64,000 bases of DNA from JACCZX01 sp963729165 (GTDB lineage: Bacteria; Pseudomonadota; Gammaproteobacteria; Burkholderiales; Burkholderiaceae_F), in NCBI GenBank assembly GCA_963729165.1, contig CAVSMM010000008.1, positions 1-64,000 on the forward strand, written 5' to 3'. Made by a program: the position numbers and the translations under genes. This document shows, in pieces, positions 22,590-32,134 of this stretch; the first letter of the stretch is position 1, and the number at the start of each line of letters is the position of its first letter. The notes under the pieces are model-generated. The model worked only from the letters and a program-made list of their open reading frames with translations, was not told where the DNA came from and did not search any database.

Positions 22590-22678
22590 GCACCCGAAAA
22601 TCGAGCCAGACATGAATTTACATCAGGGTTAGCGCCAACGCCGGCGCTGTAAGCAAGCCCCCAGGCCCACGACTAAGC

Positions 22679-22710
22679 CCCCGACTTCAGGTGTTTGCGT
22701 GAAGTCGGGG
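22679..22710. other. Strong perfect hairpin of unknown role
   Basis: CCCCGACTTCA (22679-22689) pairs perfectly with TGAAGTCGGGG (22700-22710) around a 10-base loop. There is no T-run on either side. It lies between the tRNA promoter side and the EF-hand gene, and could be a leader structure of either unit. Confidence 0.5.
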
Positions 22711-22783
22711 ACGGGACGGGTTGCTGACCTAGGTAGCGCAATCCGCCCGGAAGAGCACCTTAACCACGTGGGAGATGGACAAA

Positions 22784-23086
22784 ATGAAGAGAGCATGGTT
22801 GGCAATTCCGGCAATGGCGTTGTGTATGGGCTTTGCGCCCGTCGCTTCGGCACAAGAGGAAACATTCAAGTTCGAAGATTTTTTCAAGATGGCCGATACG
22901 AACAAAGACGGCATGATGAGCAAGCAGGAATTCATGAATGCTGCTGGTATGCGCTATGACGCGATGATGGCCAAGATGAAGAAGATGCCTGGCGACAAGG
23001 GCAAGATGATGATGAAAGGTGACCTGATGACCAAGGATGGCACCAAGATGTTCATCGATGAATGGAAGGTGTACAGCGGCTCCTAG
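22784..23086 (+). CDS. Small exported EF-hand protein
   Basis: Protein of 100 residues with a signal peptide (MKRAWLAIPAMALCMGFAPV then ASAQ). It has one canonical EF-hand loop (DTNKDGMMSKQEF) and a Met/Lys-rich region (RYDAMMAKMKKMPGDKGKMM). A second weak acidic helix-loop occurs near MTKDGTKMFIDEW. It probably binds calcium in the periplasm. GGGAG about 9 bases upstream supports ATG 22784 rather than ATG 22775. It is monocistronic, with an intrinsic terminator right after it. Confidence 0.75.
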   Translation: MKRAWLAIPAMALCMGFAPVASAQEETFKFEDFFKMADTNKDGMMSKQEFMNAAGMRYDAMMAKMKKMPGDKGKMMMKGDLMTKDGTKMFIDEWKVYSGS

Positions 23087-23106
23087 TACGACACGGCAGT
23101 AAAAAG

Positions 23107-23132
23107 GGTCCGCAGCTAGCGGACCTTTTTTT
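23107..23132 (+). terminator. Intrinsic terminator after the EF-hand gene
   Basis: GGTCCGC/GCGGACC 7-bp stem with loop AGCTA followed by seven T. An A-run on the left makes it usable by the convergent gene as well. Confidence 0.85.
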
Positions 23133-23157
23133 GGGCGCAGCAGATGCGCTGCGACTA

Positions 23158-23700
23158 TCAGTTGGTCGAGCCCGATGGGAGCGTAGGACGCGCCGCGTAT
23201 TTTCCATCGAACAACGTTCGCCATTCGGCTTCCGGTGTGTCTCGAACCTGCCATAGCTGGCGGACGGACTTGTCCGGCATGGGTGTCCAGGTGATTCGAT
23301 GACGCGGTGCGTTCTCCTGCGCAACGTTTTGCAGCGTCATGCTGCCTGCTTCGAATTGGCCTTCGAGTGCGAGGCTTTGTCCCCGCGAATCGATCCACGT
23401 CTGGTGCCAGCGTTGAGTAGTCGGGTTGTAGAAGTTCAAGCTGTTGCCCCTGAAGCCACCCGTTCCCGACCACTCCTCGCTAATGGCACATCCGTTCAGG
23501 ATCGAACGAATGCTGTTGCGCCCGGCAATCTTGTCACCCTGGCTGACGTCCCACTCGCCAAGCCAAAAATCGAACTGGCGGTGCTCCGGCGATGAACAGT
23601 GCGACGAGGCGACGTTTGACGGCGTTTGCGCCGATGCGGTGACGGCAACCAACAGCACGGCGCAAAGTTTCAGGTGGTGTTGTGGCATTCGCGCATCCAT
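23158..23700 (-). CDS. Exported protein of unknown function (DUF1579-like)
   Basis: About 180 residues. An N-terminal hydrophobic export signal (LKLCAVLLVAVTASAQ) is followed by a single beta-rich domain with FDFWLGEWDVSQGDKIAGRN, NGCAISEEWSGTGGFRGNSL, NFYNPTTQRWHQTWIDSRG and RHRITWTPMPDKSVRQLWQV. The FDFWxGEWxV opening and repeated Trp/Tyr strands are typical of secreted DUF1579-like domains. No catalytic motif is evident. ATG 23688 (MPQHHLK) may be the true start. It is convergent with the EF-hand gene across a shared terminator. Confidence 0.65.
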   Translation of the reverse strand: MDARMPQHHLKLCAVLLVAVTASAQTPSNVASSHCSSPEHRQFDFWLGEWDVSQGDKIAGRNSIRSILNGCAISEEWSGTGGFRGNSLNFYNPTTQRWHQTWIDSRGQSLALEGQFEAGSMTLQNVAQENAPRHRITWTPMPDKSVRQLWQVRDTPEAEWRTLFDGKYAARPTLPSGSTN

Positions 23701-23942
23701 TTGTATTTCTGCTGTGACATTTCAAAGTTGAGACATTCAGAAGGCAGTGCGATCGATCGTAGCGTTTGGCTCTGATGTAGAGGGTGCAGATGTTGCGAAT
23801 TGAATGCGTCTCTCGTGCTCGCTGATAAATGCCCGCTGTTGCTTTTCGGTTGCATCGATGTGATTAGCAAGTTCTGCAACGCACCTTCACTGCGCGCGCG
23901 GATAGCCTCGTCCGAGTTGTTTGAACGACTCAGAGGAGACAC

Positions 23943-26756
23943 ATGTTCAATCGAACGCAACTCAGCATCGCCGTCAGCGCAACGCTCGCCAGCGCCTTTG
24001 TTGCGACTGCGACCGATGCATTAGCGCAGACCCCGCAACAACTGGATCGTGTCGAGATCACCGGCTCGAGCATCAAGCGCATTGGCGCTGAAACGGCGTT
24101 GCCGGTGCAGGTCATCACCCGTGAGGAGATTCAGCGCACTGGTGCATCGAACGTAGAGCAGCTGATGCAAACGGTGTCGGCGAACGCGAGTTCCGGGGGG
24201 CTTGACGAATGCTTCTGCATCCGGGTCTACAACACTGGGTATCTCGGCGATTTCACTGCGAGGACTTGGCTCGCAAAGAACGTTGGTGCTCATTAACGGC
24301 AGGCGCGTTTCTCCTTATGGCTACGGTTTTACGAACGACAGCGTCTCGGTCGATATCAACAGCCTTCCGCTGGCGGCGATCGATCGCGTCGAGATTCTGA
24401 AAGATGGCGCATCGGCGATCTATGGGTCCGATGCAATTGCCGGCGTCGTTAACTTCATTCTGCGTCGTGAATACACCGGCATTGAAGCGACGGCCGAATA
24501 CGGCGCGGCCGACAGGCGACTCCGGCTCTGTCACGCGCGCCAGCGCCACGTTTGGCTTCGGTGATCTCGCTAAGGATCGGTACAACGCCTTCGCCGTAGT
24601 CAGCTATCAGAAAGAGAAGGCGCTATTTGGGCGCGACCGCGCCTTTGCAGCGTCGGGAATCAACGTGGATAACCTTGAACGACACGACGTCCGGCAATAC
24701 GTTTCCGGCGAATGTCGCAGCGGTCGACGGGACGGCGGGCGGCAATCCGTCGTATCCAGGCTGTCCGGGACCGTACGCCACCGTCAGCCCGCTCTTCGAA
24801 CAGTTCGGAGTTCAAACCTGCCGGTTCGATCCTTCACCGATACTTTCGCTGTTCCCGGAAACCGAACGCTACGGATTTTTCGCCAGTGGGCGCTTCGACC
24901 TTACGCCAAACGTTCAGCTGTTTGCCGAAGGATCGTTTTATAAGAGCGAGCAGAACACACGCATTCAGCCGACGCCTATCTCCGATCAGTTCACGATTCC
25001 GCTGAATAACCCATTGGCCGGTACGTTTCCGTACAGTAACTTTGTTGGCGGCACGCAACTGCCGCCGGGCCAGGTAAGCGGCATTCCTTATTCGACGATT
25101 CTGCTGACGTCGACCAGCCCGCACTACCCGACCGCTTTCGTGCAATCGCAAACGGGAGGCGCGACGCCCGATCTTCTGGTTCGGTGGCGAGCATCGGCAG
25201 TGGGAGATCGCGACACGACGGATACGTCCGAAGCGTCGCGCCTGGTATTGGGTGCGCGAGGCACATTTTCAAACTGGGAGTATCAGACGGCGCTTTTGTA
25301 TAGCGCGAGCGACGTCAAGCAAACCGTCAACGATGGCTTCGTCCGCCTTACCGAGATCATGCCGCTGCTGAACAGCGGCCAGGTCAACTTCTTCGGGCCG
25401 CAGACGCCGGCAGTACAGGCCGCACTTGACGCCACCAAGTTCACTGGAGATGCGCTGAAGACCCAAACGAGCTTGTTCAGCCTATCCGGCACGGCATCGA
25501 CTCAGGTGGGGCAGCTAGCAGGTGGCCCCATTGGTCTGGCCTTCGGTGCCGAGGGACGCAAAGAAGATTACCAACTCGATCCCGCATTAGCTTTGCAGCA
25601 GGGCGATCTTACGGGCTTCGGCGGTAATTTCTTCCCCGTGGACCGGGACCGCAACGTGTACGCATTGTTCGCCGAAGTTGCGGCGCCGATTCTGCGCTCG
25701 CTTGAACTGAGCGCCGCAATTCGGTACGACGACTACGAAGGCGTCGGTTCGTCGACCAATCCGAAGGTCGGCATTCGCTATCAGCCTATACCGCAGCTGT
25801 TGCTGCGCGGGTCAGCGGGCACAGGGTTTCGCGCTCCGAGCCTGCTTGACCTTTATGCGCCGCAGACTACCGGTGTAACACCGCCTGGGTTAAACGATCC
25901 GATTCGTTGCCCGATTACCGGGTCAGGTCTCGACTGCGTCACGCAATTCCCGATCACCAATGGCGGCAACAGTGGGCTGCAACCAGAGGAATCGCGAAAC
26001 GTGACGCTCGGCATCGTCGTCGAGCCGACCAATAACGTTTCCTTTGCGATTGACTACTTCAATATCAAGCTGGAGGAAGTCATTGCGCAGGGCATTCCTG
26101 CCGCGACCATTCTCTCGGACCTCGGACGCTACGGCTCACTTGTAACGCGCGGAGCTCCACAAGATGTGGGGGGCGTGACGATTCCCGGACCGATCATCGA
26201 TATCAACCAAACCAATATCAATCTCGGCAAGGCATATGTCTCGGGCATAGACGTCGATTTCCGCGCCTCCACGCCGAAGATGACGTATGGGCAGCTCGGG
26301 TTCTCGCTGAATGGCACGTACTTGACCAAGTACGACACGCAAAACCCAGATGGCTCTTTCACCAGCGTCCTCGATACTGCGAACAACAACACCGGTGGGG
26401 TGGTGGTCCGCTGGCGTCACTATGCAGCGGCCACATGGACCTATGGCCCGTGGGCAGCGACATTCGCCCAGCAGTTTCAGAAGAAGTACTACGATCTGCC
26501 AGGGTCCTTCGAAGACCCAACCGATCCGGCATTCATACCGCGTAAGGTCGGTGCATACGAGATCTATCACTTGCAGGGCGTGTACACCGGTTTCAGAAAT
26601 CTGACCCTGACCCTCGGCGCGCGCAACATCTTCGACAAGGATCCGCCCTACACGAACGCCGGAGGGCAGACATCGTTTCAGGCAGGCTACGACCCGCTGT
26701 ATGCCGATCCTCGAGGACGATTCATTTACGGTCGAGTGACCTACAAGTTTCTGTAA
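23943..26756 (+). CDS. TonB-dependent outer-membrane receptor (frameshifted)
   Basis: Outer-membrane beta-barrel for active uptake of a large ligand. It has a signal peptide (SIAVSATLASAFVATATDAL then AQ) and a plug domain with DRVEITGSSIKRIGAETALP, VQVITREEIQRTGASNVEQL, ISLRGLGSQRTLVLINGRRV and IDRVEILKDGASAIYGSDAI. A long barrel region carries GTGFRAPSLLDLYAPQ and LQPEESRNVTLGIV and ends with an aromatic/hydrophobic terminal strand (YGRVTYKFL). Breaks near 24205, 24525 and 24680 affect only the N-terminal third. The last 709 codons are uninterrupted. The ITGS-type plug with a Cys-containing loop (YPGCPGPY ... QTCRFDP) suggests the large CirA/BtuB-like class; the ligand is unknown. Confidence 0.9.
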
Positions 26757-26768
26757 GTCGGCATCGCC

Positions 26769-26799
26769 GCGCAAAACCCGCCGTTGGCGGGTTTTGCGC
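26769..26799. terminator. Bidirectional-looking terminator after the TonB receptor
   Basis: GCGCAAAACCCGCC pairs perfectly with GGCGGGTTTTGCGC around GTT, giving a 14-bp stem with internal A and T runs, 12 bases after the stop. Confidence 0.75.
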
Positions 26800-27048
26800 T
26801 GACTGGTAATGCGCTCCTCGTAGGGCGAGAACGCTACTTTGCGGGCCGTGGTGCCACGATTTGCAATACTGCATCGCACTATGCGTTCTGCAAGAGATCT
26901 CTCGCCGCGCTTGTTGCCAGGCGACTAACGGGCATTCGGTTCCGCCATTTTTTCGTTGCGGATTCGCACCTCGAAAAAGCCAGTTCACACCGCTTTTGTC
27001 ACGTTTCATTCACATTGCGCTAGCATCCGTGTCGGCCCAACAACAATG

Positions 27049-27062
27049 CCTGTATACGCAGA
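27049..27062. promoter_or_regulatory. Imperfect palindrome, candidate operator 1
   Basis: CCTGTATACGCAGA matches 11 of 14 positions of the perfect palindrome upstream of the next gene. It overlaps the ribosome-binding region of the MarR gene if translation starts at 27064. Autoregulation by the MarR protein is the simplest reading. Confidence 0.5.
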
Positions 27063-27063
27063 G

Positions 27064-27519
27064 ATGACGAGACACGATAATGTTTTGAAGAGGTTTCGGC
27101 CTCGTGGCTTCGATTGCTTGTGCGGAAACGTGAGAATGGCAGCGCGAGCGCTGACAAGCGTTTATGACGAGCACCTGAAGCCGAGCGGGCTCCGCTCAAC
27201 GCAACTCGCTGTTCTTTGGGCGGTGGTAGCGGTAGGTGACGGTACTGTGGGAAAGATTGCAAAGACCATAGCAATGGATGATTCTTCCCTTACCAGAACG
27301 CTGAAATTGCTCGAGCGCGACAAGCTTGTCTCGCTGCGCTCAGGTAACGATCGGCGCGAAAAACAGGTACACGCGACCGTGCGCGGGCGCCGGGCATTTT
27401 CTGTCGCGATGCCGCTCTGGGAAAGTGCGCAGAAGGACACGCTGAGGCGCCTGAAAGGTCGACGCCTGACCGATATCAACTCCGTGTTGCTCAACCTTTC
27501 CAGCGCGCAGCGCCGCTGA
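27064..27519 (+). CDS. MarR-family transcriptional regulator
   Basis: Winged-helix regulator of about 150 residues. N-terminal CGNVRMAARALTSVYDEHLK and SGLRSTQLAVLWAVVAVG form the dimer and first helices. The wHTH is VGKIAKTIAMDDSSLTRTLK, the wing LVSLRSGNDRREKQVHATVR, and the C-terminal helix dimerises. GLRSTQLAVL and the DRR wing place it with MarR/SlyA-type repressors. The frame is open from 26956, but 27046 and 27064 are the plausible starts; 27064 leaves the operator-like palindrome outside the coding region. A T-rich run follows the stop, and an AraC-type gene begins 37 bases later. Confidence 0.85.
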   Translation: MTRHDNVLKRFRPRGFDCLCGNVRMAARALTSVYDEHLKPSGLRSTQLAVLWAVVAVGDGTVGKIAKTIAMDDSSLTRTLKLLERDKLVSLRSGNDRREKQVHATVRGRRAFSVAMPLWESAQKDTLRRLKGRRLTDINSVLLNLSSAQRR

Positions 27520-27535
27520 TTTTTTTGCCCACAAA

Positions 27536-27549
27536 TCTGTATATACAGA
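27536..27549. promoter_or_regulatory. Perfect 14-bp palindrome TCTGTATATACAGA, candidate operator 2
   Basis: A fully self-complementary site ending 6 bases before the ATG of the AraC-type gene. A protein bound here would block translation initiation or elongation start. Its close relative lies in front of marR (27049-27062), so one dimeric regulator probably binds both. Confidence 0.6.
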
Positions 27550-27555
27550 CAACTG

Positions 27556-28491
27556 ATGCGCGCACCGATTCTATTGACGACTTCGGTTCCTGAATTTTTC
27601 AGAGCGCAGACTGCCAATGACAACCGCTGCGCCGATGGCGCTTTCGACCAGCGCGCTGATCGCGATGTCATCGTCTGGTGTCAGCCGGGCCAGGCATCGG
27701 TTGCTGCGAGGGTGCAAGGTCCGCTGTCGGTAAGAGCCGTCTGGCATGGTGCCGAGAACTACCTGATCGGTCGGCGCACGCTGTGCGTCGACGAGGACAG
27801 CTATCTCGTCATCAATGGAGGTCGTGAGTACTCGGTCGTTGCCCAGCGTCGCGATACTGCCGAGTCGCTGACGATCTTCTTTTCGAGCGAAACGCGGCGC
27901 GCCTACGAGACGAGGACTTGCGACCGCGAGTTTTTTGCCGAGCACCTGCGTCCTCACGGCGATGTCGTCACGCGGTGTCTGCAGAAGGTGCTGGAAGCAC
28001 GTCGCTGCGGCCATACCGACAGCGACTGGTACGCGGAGCAGATACATGATTTGTACGCGAACCTGGTAGCTGCGGACGACGAGCTGCATCGCAAGGCGGT
28101 TGCTTTTGCGCCTGCCAGTTTGCCCACTCGGACCGAGCTTCTTCGGCGCGTGATGACGGCGACCGACTACGTGAATTCCCACTACATGAGTGCGGTGTCG
28201 CTGGACGACATGGCCTCGGCAGCGCACCTTTCCAAGTATCACTTGGCACGTCTGTTCCGGACGCTGCACGGCGTCTCACCGGCGGCGTACCTTCGCATGA
28301 AGCGAATCAGGGCCGCCGAGCGTCTTATCGAGCGCTCGAATGCCGATCTCGCCGAGATTGCCGAACGCTCGGGATTCGGATCGCGCTGGTCGATGTTCCG
28401 CGAACTGCGTCGCCGCCGCGGCATGAGCGGCCAGCGTATTCGCGAGTCGTGGATACGTTCAGACGCCGGTGCGATCTCTACGTTGACATAA
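27556..28491 (+). CDS. AraC-family transcriptional regulator
   Basis: 311 residues: an N-terminal ligand or dimer domain (residues about 1-150, cupin-like: YLIGRRTLCVDEDSYLVING) and a C-terminal double HTH (LDDMASAAHLSKYHLARLFR then AERLIERSNADLAEIAERSG and FGSRWSMFRELRRRRGMSGQ). The second HTH has FGSRWSMFRELRRR where most family members have FxSxSHFxRxFKxxxG, a mild divergence. ATG 27556 sits 6 bases after a perfect palindrome. The stop is followed without any gap by the next ATG (28492), so the two regulators form a tight operon. Confidence 0.88.
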   Translation: MRAPILLTTSVPEFFRAQTANDNRCADGAFDQRADRDVIVWCQPGQASVAARVQGPLSVRAVWHGAENYLIGRRTLCVDEDSYLVINGGREYSVVAQRRDTAESLTIFFSSETRRAYETRTCDREFFAEHLRPHGDVVTRCLQKVLEARRCGHTDSDWYAEQIHDLYANLVAADDELHRKAVAFAPASLPTRTELLRRVMTATDYVNSHYMSAVSLDDMASAAHLSKYHLARLFRTLHGVSPAAYLRMKRIRAAERLIERSNADLAEIAERSGFGSRWSMFRELRRRRGMSGQRIRESWIRSDAGAISTLT

Positions 28492-29220
28492 ATGATCGAA
28501 CGCCTGTGCCTGATCGTCGGCGCCGCGGACGCATGCCTGCCGGGGTTGCGTGAGGCGTTCAGGTCGCACAATGTGCGAGCCATGGCAGTCAGCGATTCGC
28601 GGGCTGCTGCAAGGCTGTTCGAGCAGATTCGAGTTGACGCGGTCGTGCTCAATGCGGACGCCTTCGGTGACGACGCGTTCGAGGCATTGCGCACGCTGGT
28701 GCAGCAACGATGCGCGCCAGTGGTCGTGGTCGCCACCGCGCGCGATGAGATCGATCAAATACTGGCGCTCGAACTGGGCGCCGCGGATTTCATCGCCAAA
28801 CCGGCATCCCCTCGCTTCATCATTGCCAAGGTCAAGCGATTGCTGGGTGAACATGCGGTCGCGTTGAACCCGTTGGCGACCAGCGCTGAGCTCGGACCGG
28901 TTCACATGGCGGGCGACTTGACGACGCTGACGGTAGGTCAAATCACGCTGCGACTGACGCGCGTGGAATTTGCAATGCTGCGATTGCTGCTGGTTCGCTA
29001 TGGACACGCGGTCAGCCGCGAAACAACCGCCAGGTTCATCGGGTCCGCGGGCAGCGGTGGACGCAGTATCGATGCCCTGGTGTCGCGCATCCGCTGCCGG
29101 CTCAGAGCGGCGGGCATTGAGGACGTGCATATCGAGAGTCAGCGCGGCACCGGCTACTACCTGGTGATCGACTCTCTGCCGCCAAAGCTGGGAAACGAGC
29201 TCGCCGCGCTGGCGGCGTGA
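28492..29220 (+). CDS. OmpR-type response regulator with degenerate receiver
   Basis: 242 residues: a receiver (1-118) and a winged-helix DNA-binding domain (about 130-230: TLTVGQITLRLTRVEFAMLR, then SIDALVSRIRCRLRAAGIED and ESQRGTGYYLVIDSLPP). In the receiver the family pattern DLVLLDxxLPGxDGFE reads DAVVLNADAFGDDAFE. The phosphoacceptor Asp is therefore Asn54, and the N-terminal acidic pair is replaced (LIVGAAD). The conserved Lys is kept in DFIAKPASPRFI and the Thr region is VVVATARDE. No histidine kinase is nearby. It is probably a phosphorylation-independent regulator, translated directly after the AraC protein. Confidence 0.85.
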   Translation: MIERLCLIVGAADACLPGLREAFRSHNVRAMAVSDSRAAARLFEQIRVDAVVLNADAFGDDAFEALRTLVQQRCAPVVVVATARDEIDQILALELGAADFIAKPASPRFIIAKVKRLLGEHAVALNPLATSAELGPVHMAGDLTTLTVGQITLRLTRVEFAMLRLLLVRYGHAVSRETTARFIGSAGSGGRSIDALVSRIRCRLRAAGIEDVHIESQRGTGYYLVIDSLPPKLGNELAALAA

Positions 29221-29343
29221 GATACAATCACCTAGCTGGTGCCGCCGTAAAGGCGCAGCACGCGCAGCGCGTGCAGTACGATCCAAGGCTTCGCCTTCGA
29301 CCACGCCACTGCCGACCTTGGCCGTATCCGCTGGTTCTTCGCT

Positions 29344-31235
29344 GTGCCGCATCCGATGACGCCATCGGATCGCCGGCTGTCGCCGGCCATTCTGTTGGCC
29401 GCTCTGGGCGTCGCCTACGGCGACATCGGCACCAGCCCCCTGTACGCATTTAAGGAGAGTCTGGCCGGCAAGCACGGCGTCGGCGTCTCGACCGATGCCG
29501 TCTTTGGTGTTTTGTCGATGATCTTCTGGGCCGTCACGCTGATCGTATCGATCAAGTACATGCTGCTGGTGCTGCGCGCCGACAACGACGGCGAAGGCGG
29601 AATTCTGGCGTTACTGGCGCTTGTACTGCGGCAAATTCCCGCTGCGGGTCGCGTCCGTCGGGCGGCAGTGGGTGCCGGTCTGCTCGGCGCGGCAATGTTC
29701 TTCGGCGAATGCGTCGTGACGCCTGCAATTTCGGTGCTGTCGGCCGCTGAGGGGTTGCAGGTCGTGTCGCCCGCGTTCGGGCCTTATGTCATTCCACTGA
29801 CGCTGATCGTGCTGATCGCGCTTTTCTTGCTGCAGAGTAAGGGCACCGCACTGGTGGGCCGTGCATTCGGGCCGATCATGCTCGTGTGGTTCACCGTTCT
29901 CGGTGGGCTCGGACTGTGGCAGATCGTGAGCCATCCGCAGGTACTGCTCGCGCTGGACCCGCTGTACGCCCTGCGCTATGCGGCGAGCTGAGCCCGGCAA
30001 GACGTTTTTTGCGTTGGGTGCCGTGTTCCTCGCGCTCACCGGCGTGGAAGCGTTATATGCCGACATTGGCCATCTGGGTGCGCACCCGGTTCGCATGGCC
30101 TGGTTCTGGCTGGTGATGCCGTGTCTGATCCTGAACTACTTTGGCCAAGGCGCGCTGGTCTTGTCGGACGCGAAAGCGGCCGCCAATCCTTTCTTTCTGC
30201 TTGCGCCGAACGAATTGCAGTTACCGCTGGTGTTGCTTGCAACCGCGGCCACCGTCATTGCATCGCAGGCGGTTATCTCCGGCGCGTTTTCGATTGCAAG
30301 CCAGGCGATCAAGCTTGGCTTCCTGCCGCGTATGCAAACCGATTACACGTCTAAAACCGAGGCCGGGCAGATCTACATCCCGTTGGTCAATTTCATGTTG
30401 CTCGTGGTTGTCATCGTGCTGGTGCTCGGATTCGGCAGCTCATCGAATCTTGCCGCTGCGTATGGGCTTGCGGTCGCATCGACGATTGTCGTTACAACAC
30501 TTGGGGTCAGCATCATTGCGCGTTTCAAATGGGACTGGTCACCCTGGCGCGTGCTCGCGACGTTTGCTTCCACTGCTGGCGATCGAGCTGATGTTCGTTG
30601 CTGCCAACAGCGCAAAAATTCCTAACGGCGGCTGGTTCCCGATTACCTTTGCTGCCCTGCTGTATCTCGTGTTTGCCACATGGAAGCGTGGCCGCTCACT
30701 CGTCAATCGACAGCTGAAGAAAGGCGGGATCGAGCTTGGGCCGTTTCTGAAGAGCCTGTCCATTTATCCGCCACAGCGCGTGGAAGGCACGGCGGTGTTC
30801 ATGACGCTTGAGCTCGGCTACGTTCCGCATGCGCTTCTGCACAACCTCAAGCACAACCGCGTGATGCATCAGCGCGTGGTGTTTTTGACGGCCATCAGCC
30901 GGACCGTTCCGCACGTTGACCCGGCTTACATGACGGAAATTCAGGATCTCGGTGACGGTTGTTACGCGGTCAAGGTGATGCTTGGATTTCAGGACCCGTT
31001 TGACGTGACGTTCTTTCTCGGCGTGCTGACCCGGTACCACGATTTCGAACTGATTCCCGCCGAAACCTCGTTCTTTCTGTCGCGGCAGGCAGTGGTTCTC
31101 GGTGCAACCAGCACGATGTCGGCGTGGCGTCGCCGCCTGTTTGGCTGGATGCTGCGCAACGCACAGCCGGCGTCCGATTTCTTTCGCATTCCACCTAATC
31201 GCGCGATTGAGATCGGGGCGCAGGTGGTCATTTAA
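29344..31235 (+). CDS. kup: Low-affinity potassium transporter Kup (frameshifted)
   Basis: H+/K+ symporter of the KUP/HAK family. It opens PAILLAALGVAYGDIGTSPL then YAFKES, the hallmark of the family. Next come ADNDGEGGILALLALVL, GLLGAAMFFGECVVTPAISV, LYADIGHLGAHPVRMAWFWL, LNYFGQGALVLSDAKAAANP and GGWFPITFAALLYLVFATWK, and a cytoplasmic C-terminal domain with FFLSRQAVVLGATSTMSAWR. Breaks lie at about 29990 and 30570. Twelve hydrophobic segments fit the family. The start is GTG 29344 or ATG 29356. The leader 29221-29343 has no element that I recognise. Confidence 0.93.
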
Positions 31236-31249
31236 CAGCCGGCACAATC

Positions 31250-31711
31250 ATGCAGGTCGAGCCGTTCTTGATAGAGCCGCAGCGAGTGCGCGACAGAGCG
31301 CGCGTGATCGAGCTGCTGCACGAGGCGGAGTTGGCGGATCACGACTGGCGCAGCGGCCAGGCGGCCGTCGATTTTCTCGTGATGCGCGAAGCGGGCCAGG
31401 TCGTGGGTGCGATCGGCCTGCAACATGCGGGCGGCGCCGGCCTGTTGCGATCGCTCGTTGTCTCCCGGGCCCTGCACAGGCAAGGCCGCGGCGCCGCGCT
31501 GGTCGCGGCGGCCGAGCAGCTAGCGGTGCGTCGCGGAATGGACGACATGTATCTGTTGACGACGACGGTGCCGGCATTTTTTGCGCTGCTCGACTACCTG
31601 CGCGTCGAGCGTGCGAGCGCACCCCCGGCGGTTCAGCAAACCGTGCAGTTCTCGACGCTGTGCCCAGCGTCGGCTGTCTGCATGCACAAGCGGCTGCGCG
31701 TCACGCCGTGA
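31250..31711 (+). CDS. GNAT acetyltransferase, ArsN2-like
   Basis: 153-residue Gcn5-related N-acetyltransferase. The acetyl-CoA binding core is LLRSLVVSRALHRQGRGAAL and VAAAEQLAVRRGMDDMYLLT. The C-terminal pattern TTTVPAFFALLDYLRVERAS, then FSTLCPASAVCMHKRL, matches the ArsN2 group, in which the known activity is acetylation of arsinothricin or phosphinothricin-like amino acids. No arsenic-resistance genes are nearby, so the substrate is open. It starts 14 bases after kup and could be cotranscribed. Confidence 0.72.
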   Translation: MQVEPFLIEPQRVRDRARVIELLHEAELADHDWRSGQAAVDFLVMREAGQVVGAIGLQHAGGAGLLRSLVVSRALHRQGRGAALVAAAEQLAVRRGMDDMYLLTTTVPAFFALLDYLRVERASAPPAVQQTVQFSTLCPASAVCMHKRLRVTP

Positions 31712-32074
31712 CGGGCGTTGCCAGTAGCACGTTGCGGTGCTGCGAGTAGCGGGGTCTGCGACGATGCTTTTCAGTTGATTGCTTGCCGCAATTGAGCGGT
31801 GTCATGCTGACTCGGAAGCCCTGAGGGGCGGGAGCAGTTATGGATCGGGACGTCGCGTCTTGATCCTTGTTCCGGGGTGAATCGCGTGGTCAAGATCAGG
31901 TCTACGGCACGAAGCCACACCGTCCCCCGAGTGCGACGCTCGGCGTGGACCGCGCCGCACCGAGGAACGTTGGCAACCGATAGGGTCGGTCGAAGCGTTT
32001 AGTGCGCGAGCGTCGAAATAGAAGGCACGCCCGGCAAGCGTGAATCCTGATTCTCGGAAGAAATCGACATCCAA
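31712..32074. other. Intergenic region without recognised genes
   Basis: No reading frame here resembles a protein that I know on either strand, and I see no tRNA or riboswitch core. It follows the acetyltransferase and ends at a terminator that serves the minus-strand small gene. Confidence 0.5.
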
Positions 32075-32117
32075 AAATAAAGCGGCCGGCAGTAGGTTTT
32101 ATCCCACCGCCGGCCGC
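32075..32117 (-). terminator. Intrinsic terminator of the minus-strand small gene
   Basis: On the minus strand GCGGCCGGC pairs with GCCGGCCGC over an 18-base loop and is followed by TTTATTTTT. It lies 18 bases after the stop of the small gene at 32135. Confidence 0.75.
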
Positions 32118-32134
32118 AGCAAGAAACACCGGTT

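Noticed and set aside
29221..29343. Possible riboswitch before kup
   Set aside because: The leader does not contain the conserved core of any potassium- or nucleotide-sensing switch that I know.
28459..29475. 338-codon minus-strand frame across the response regulator
   Set aside because: Antisense to recognised regulator domains and to the start of kup; composition is typical of a shadow.
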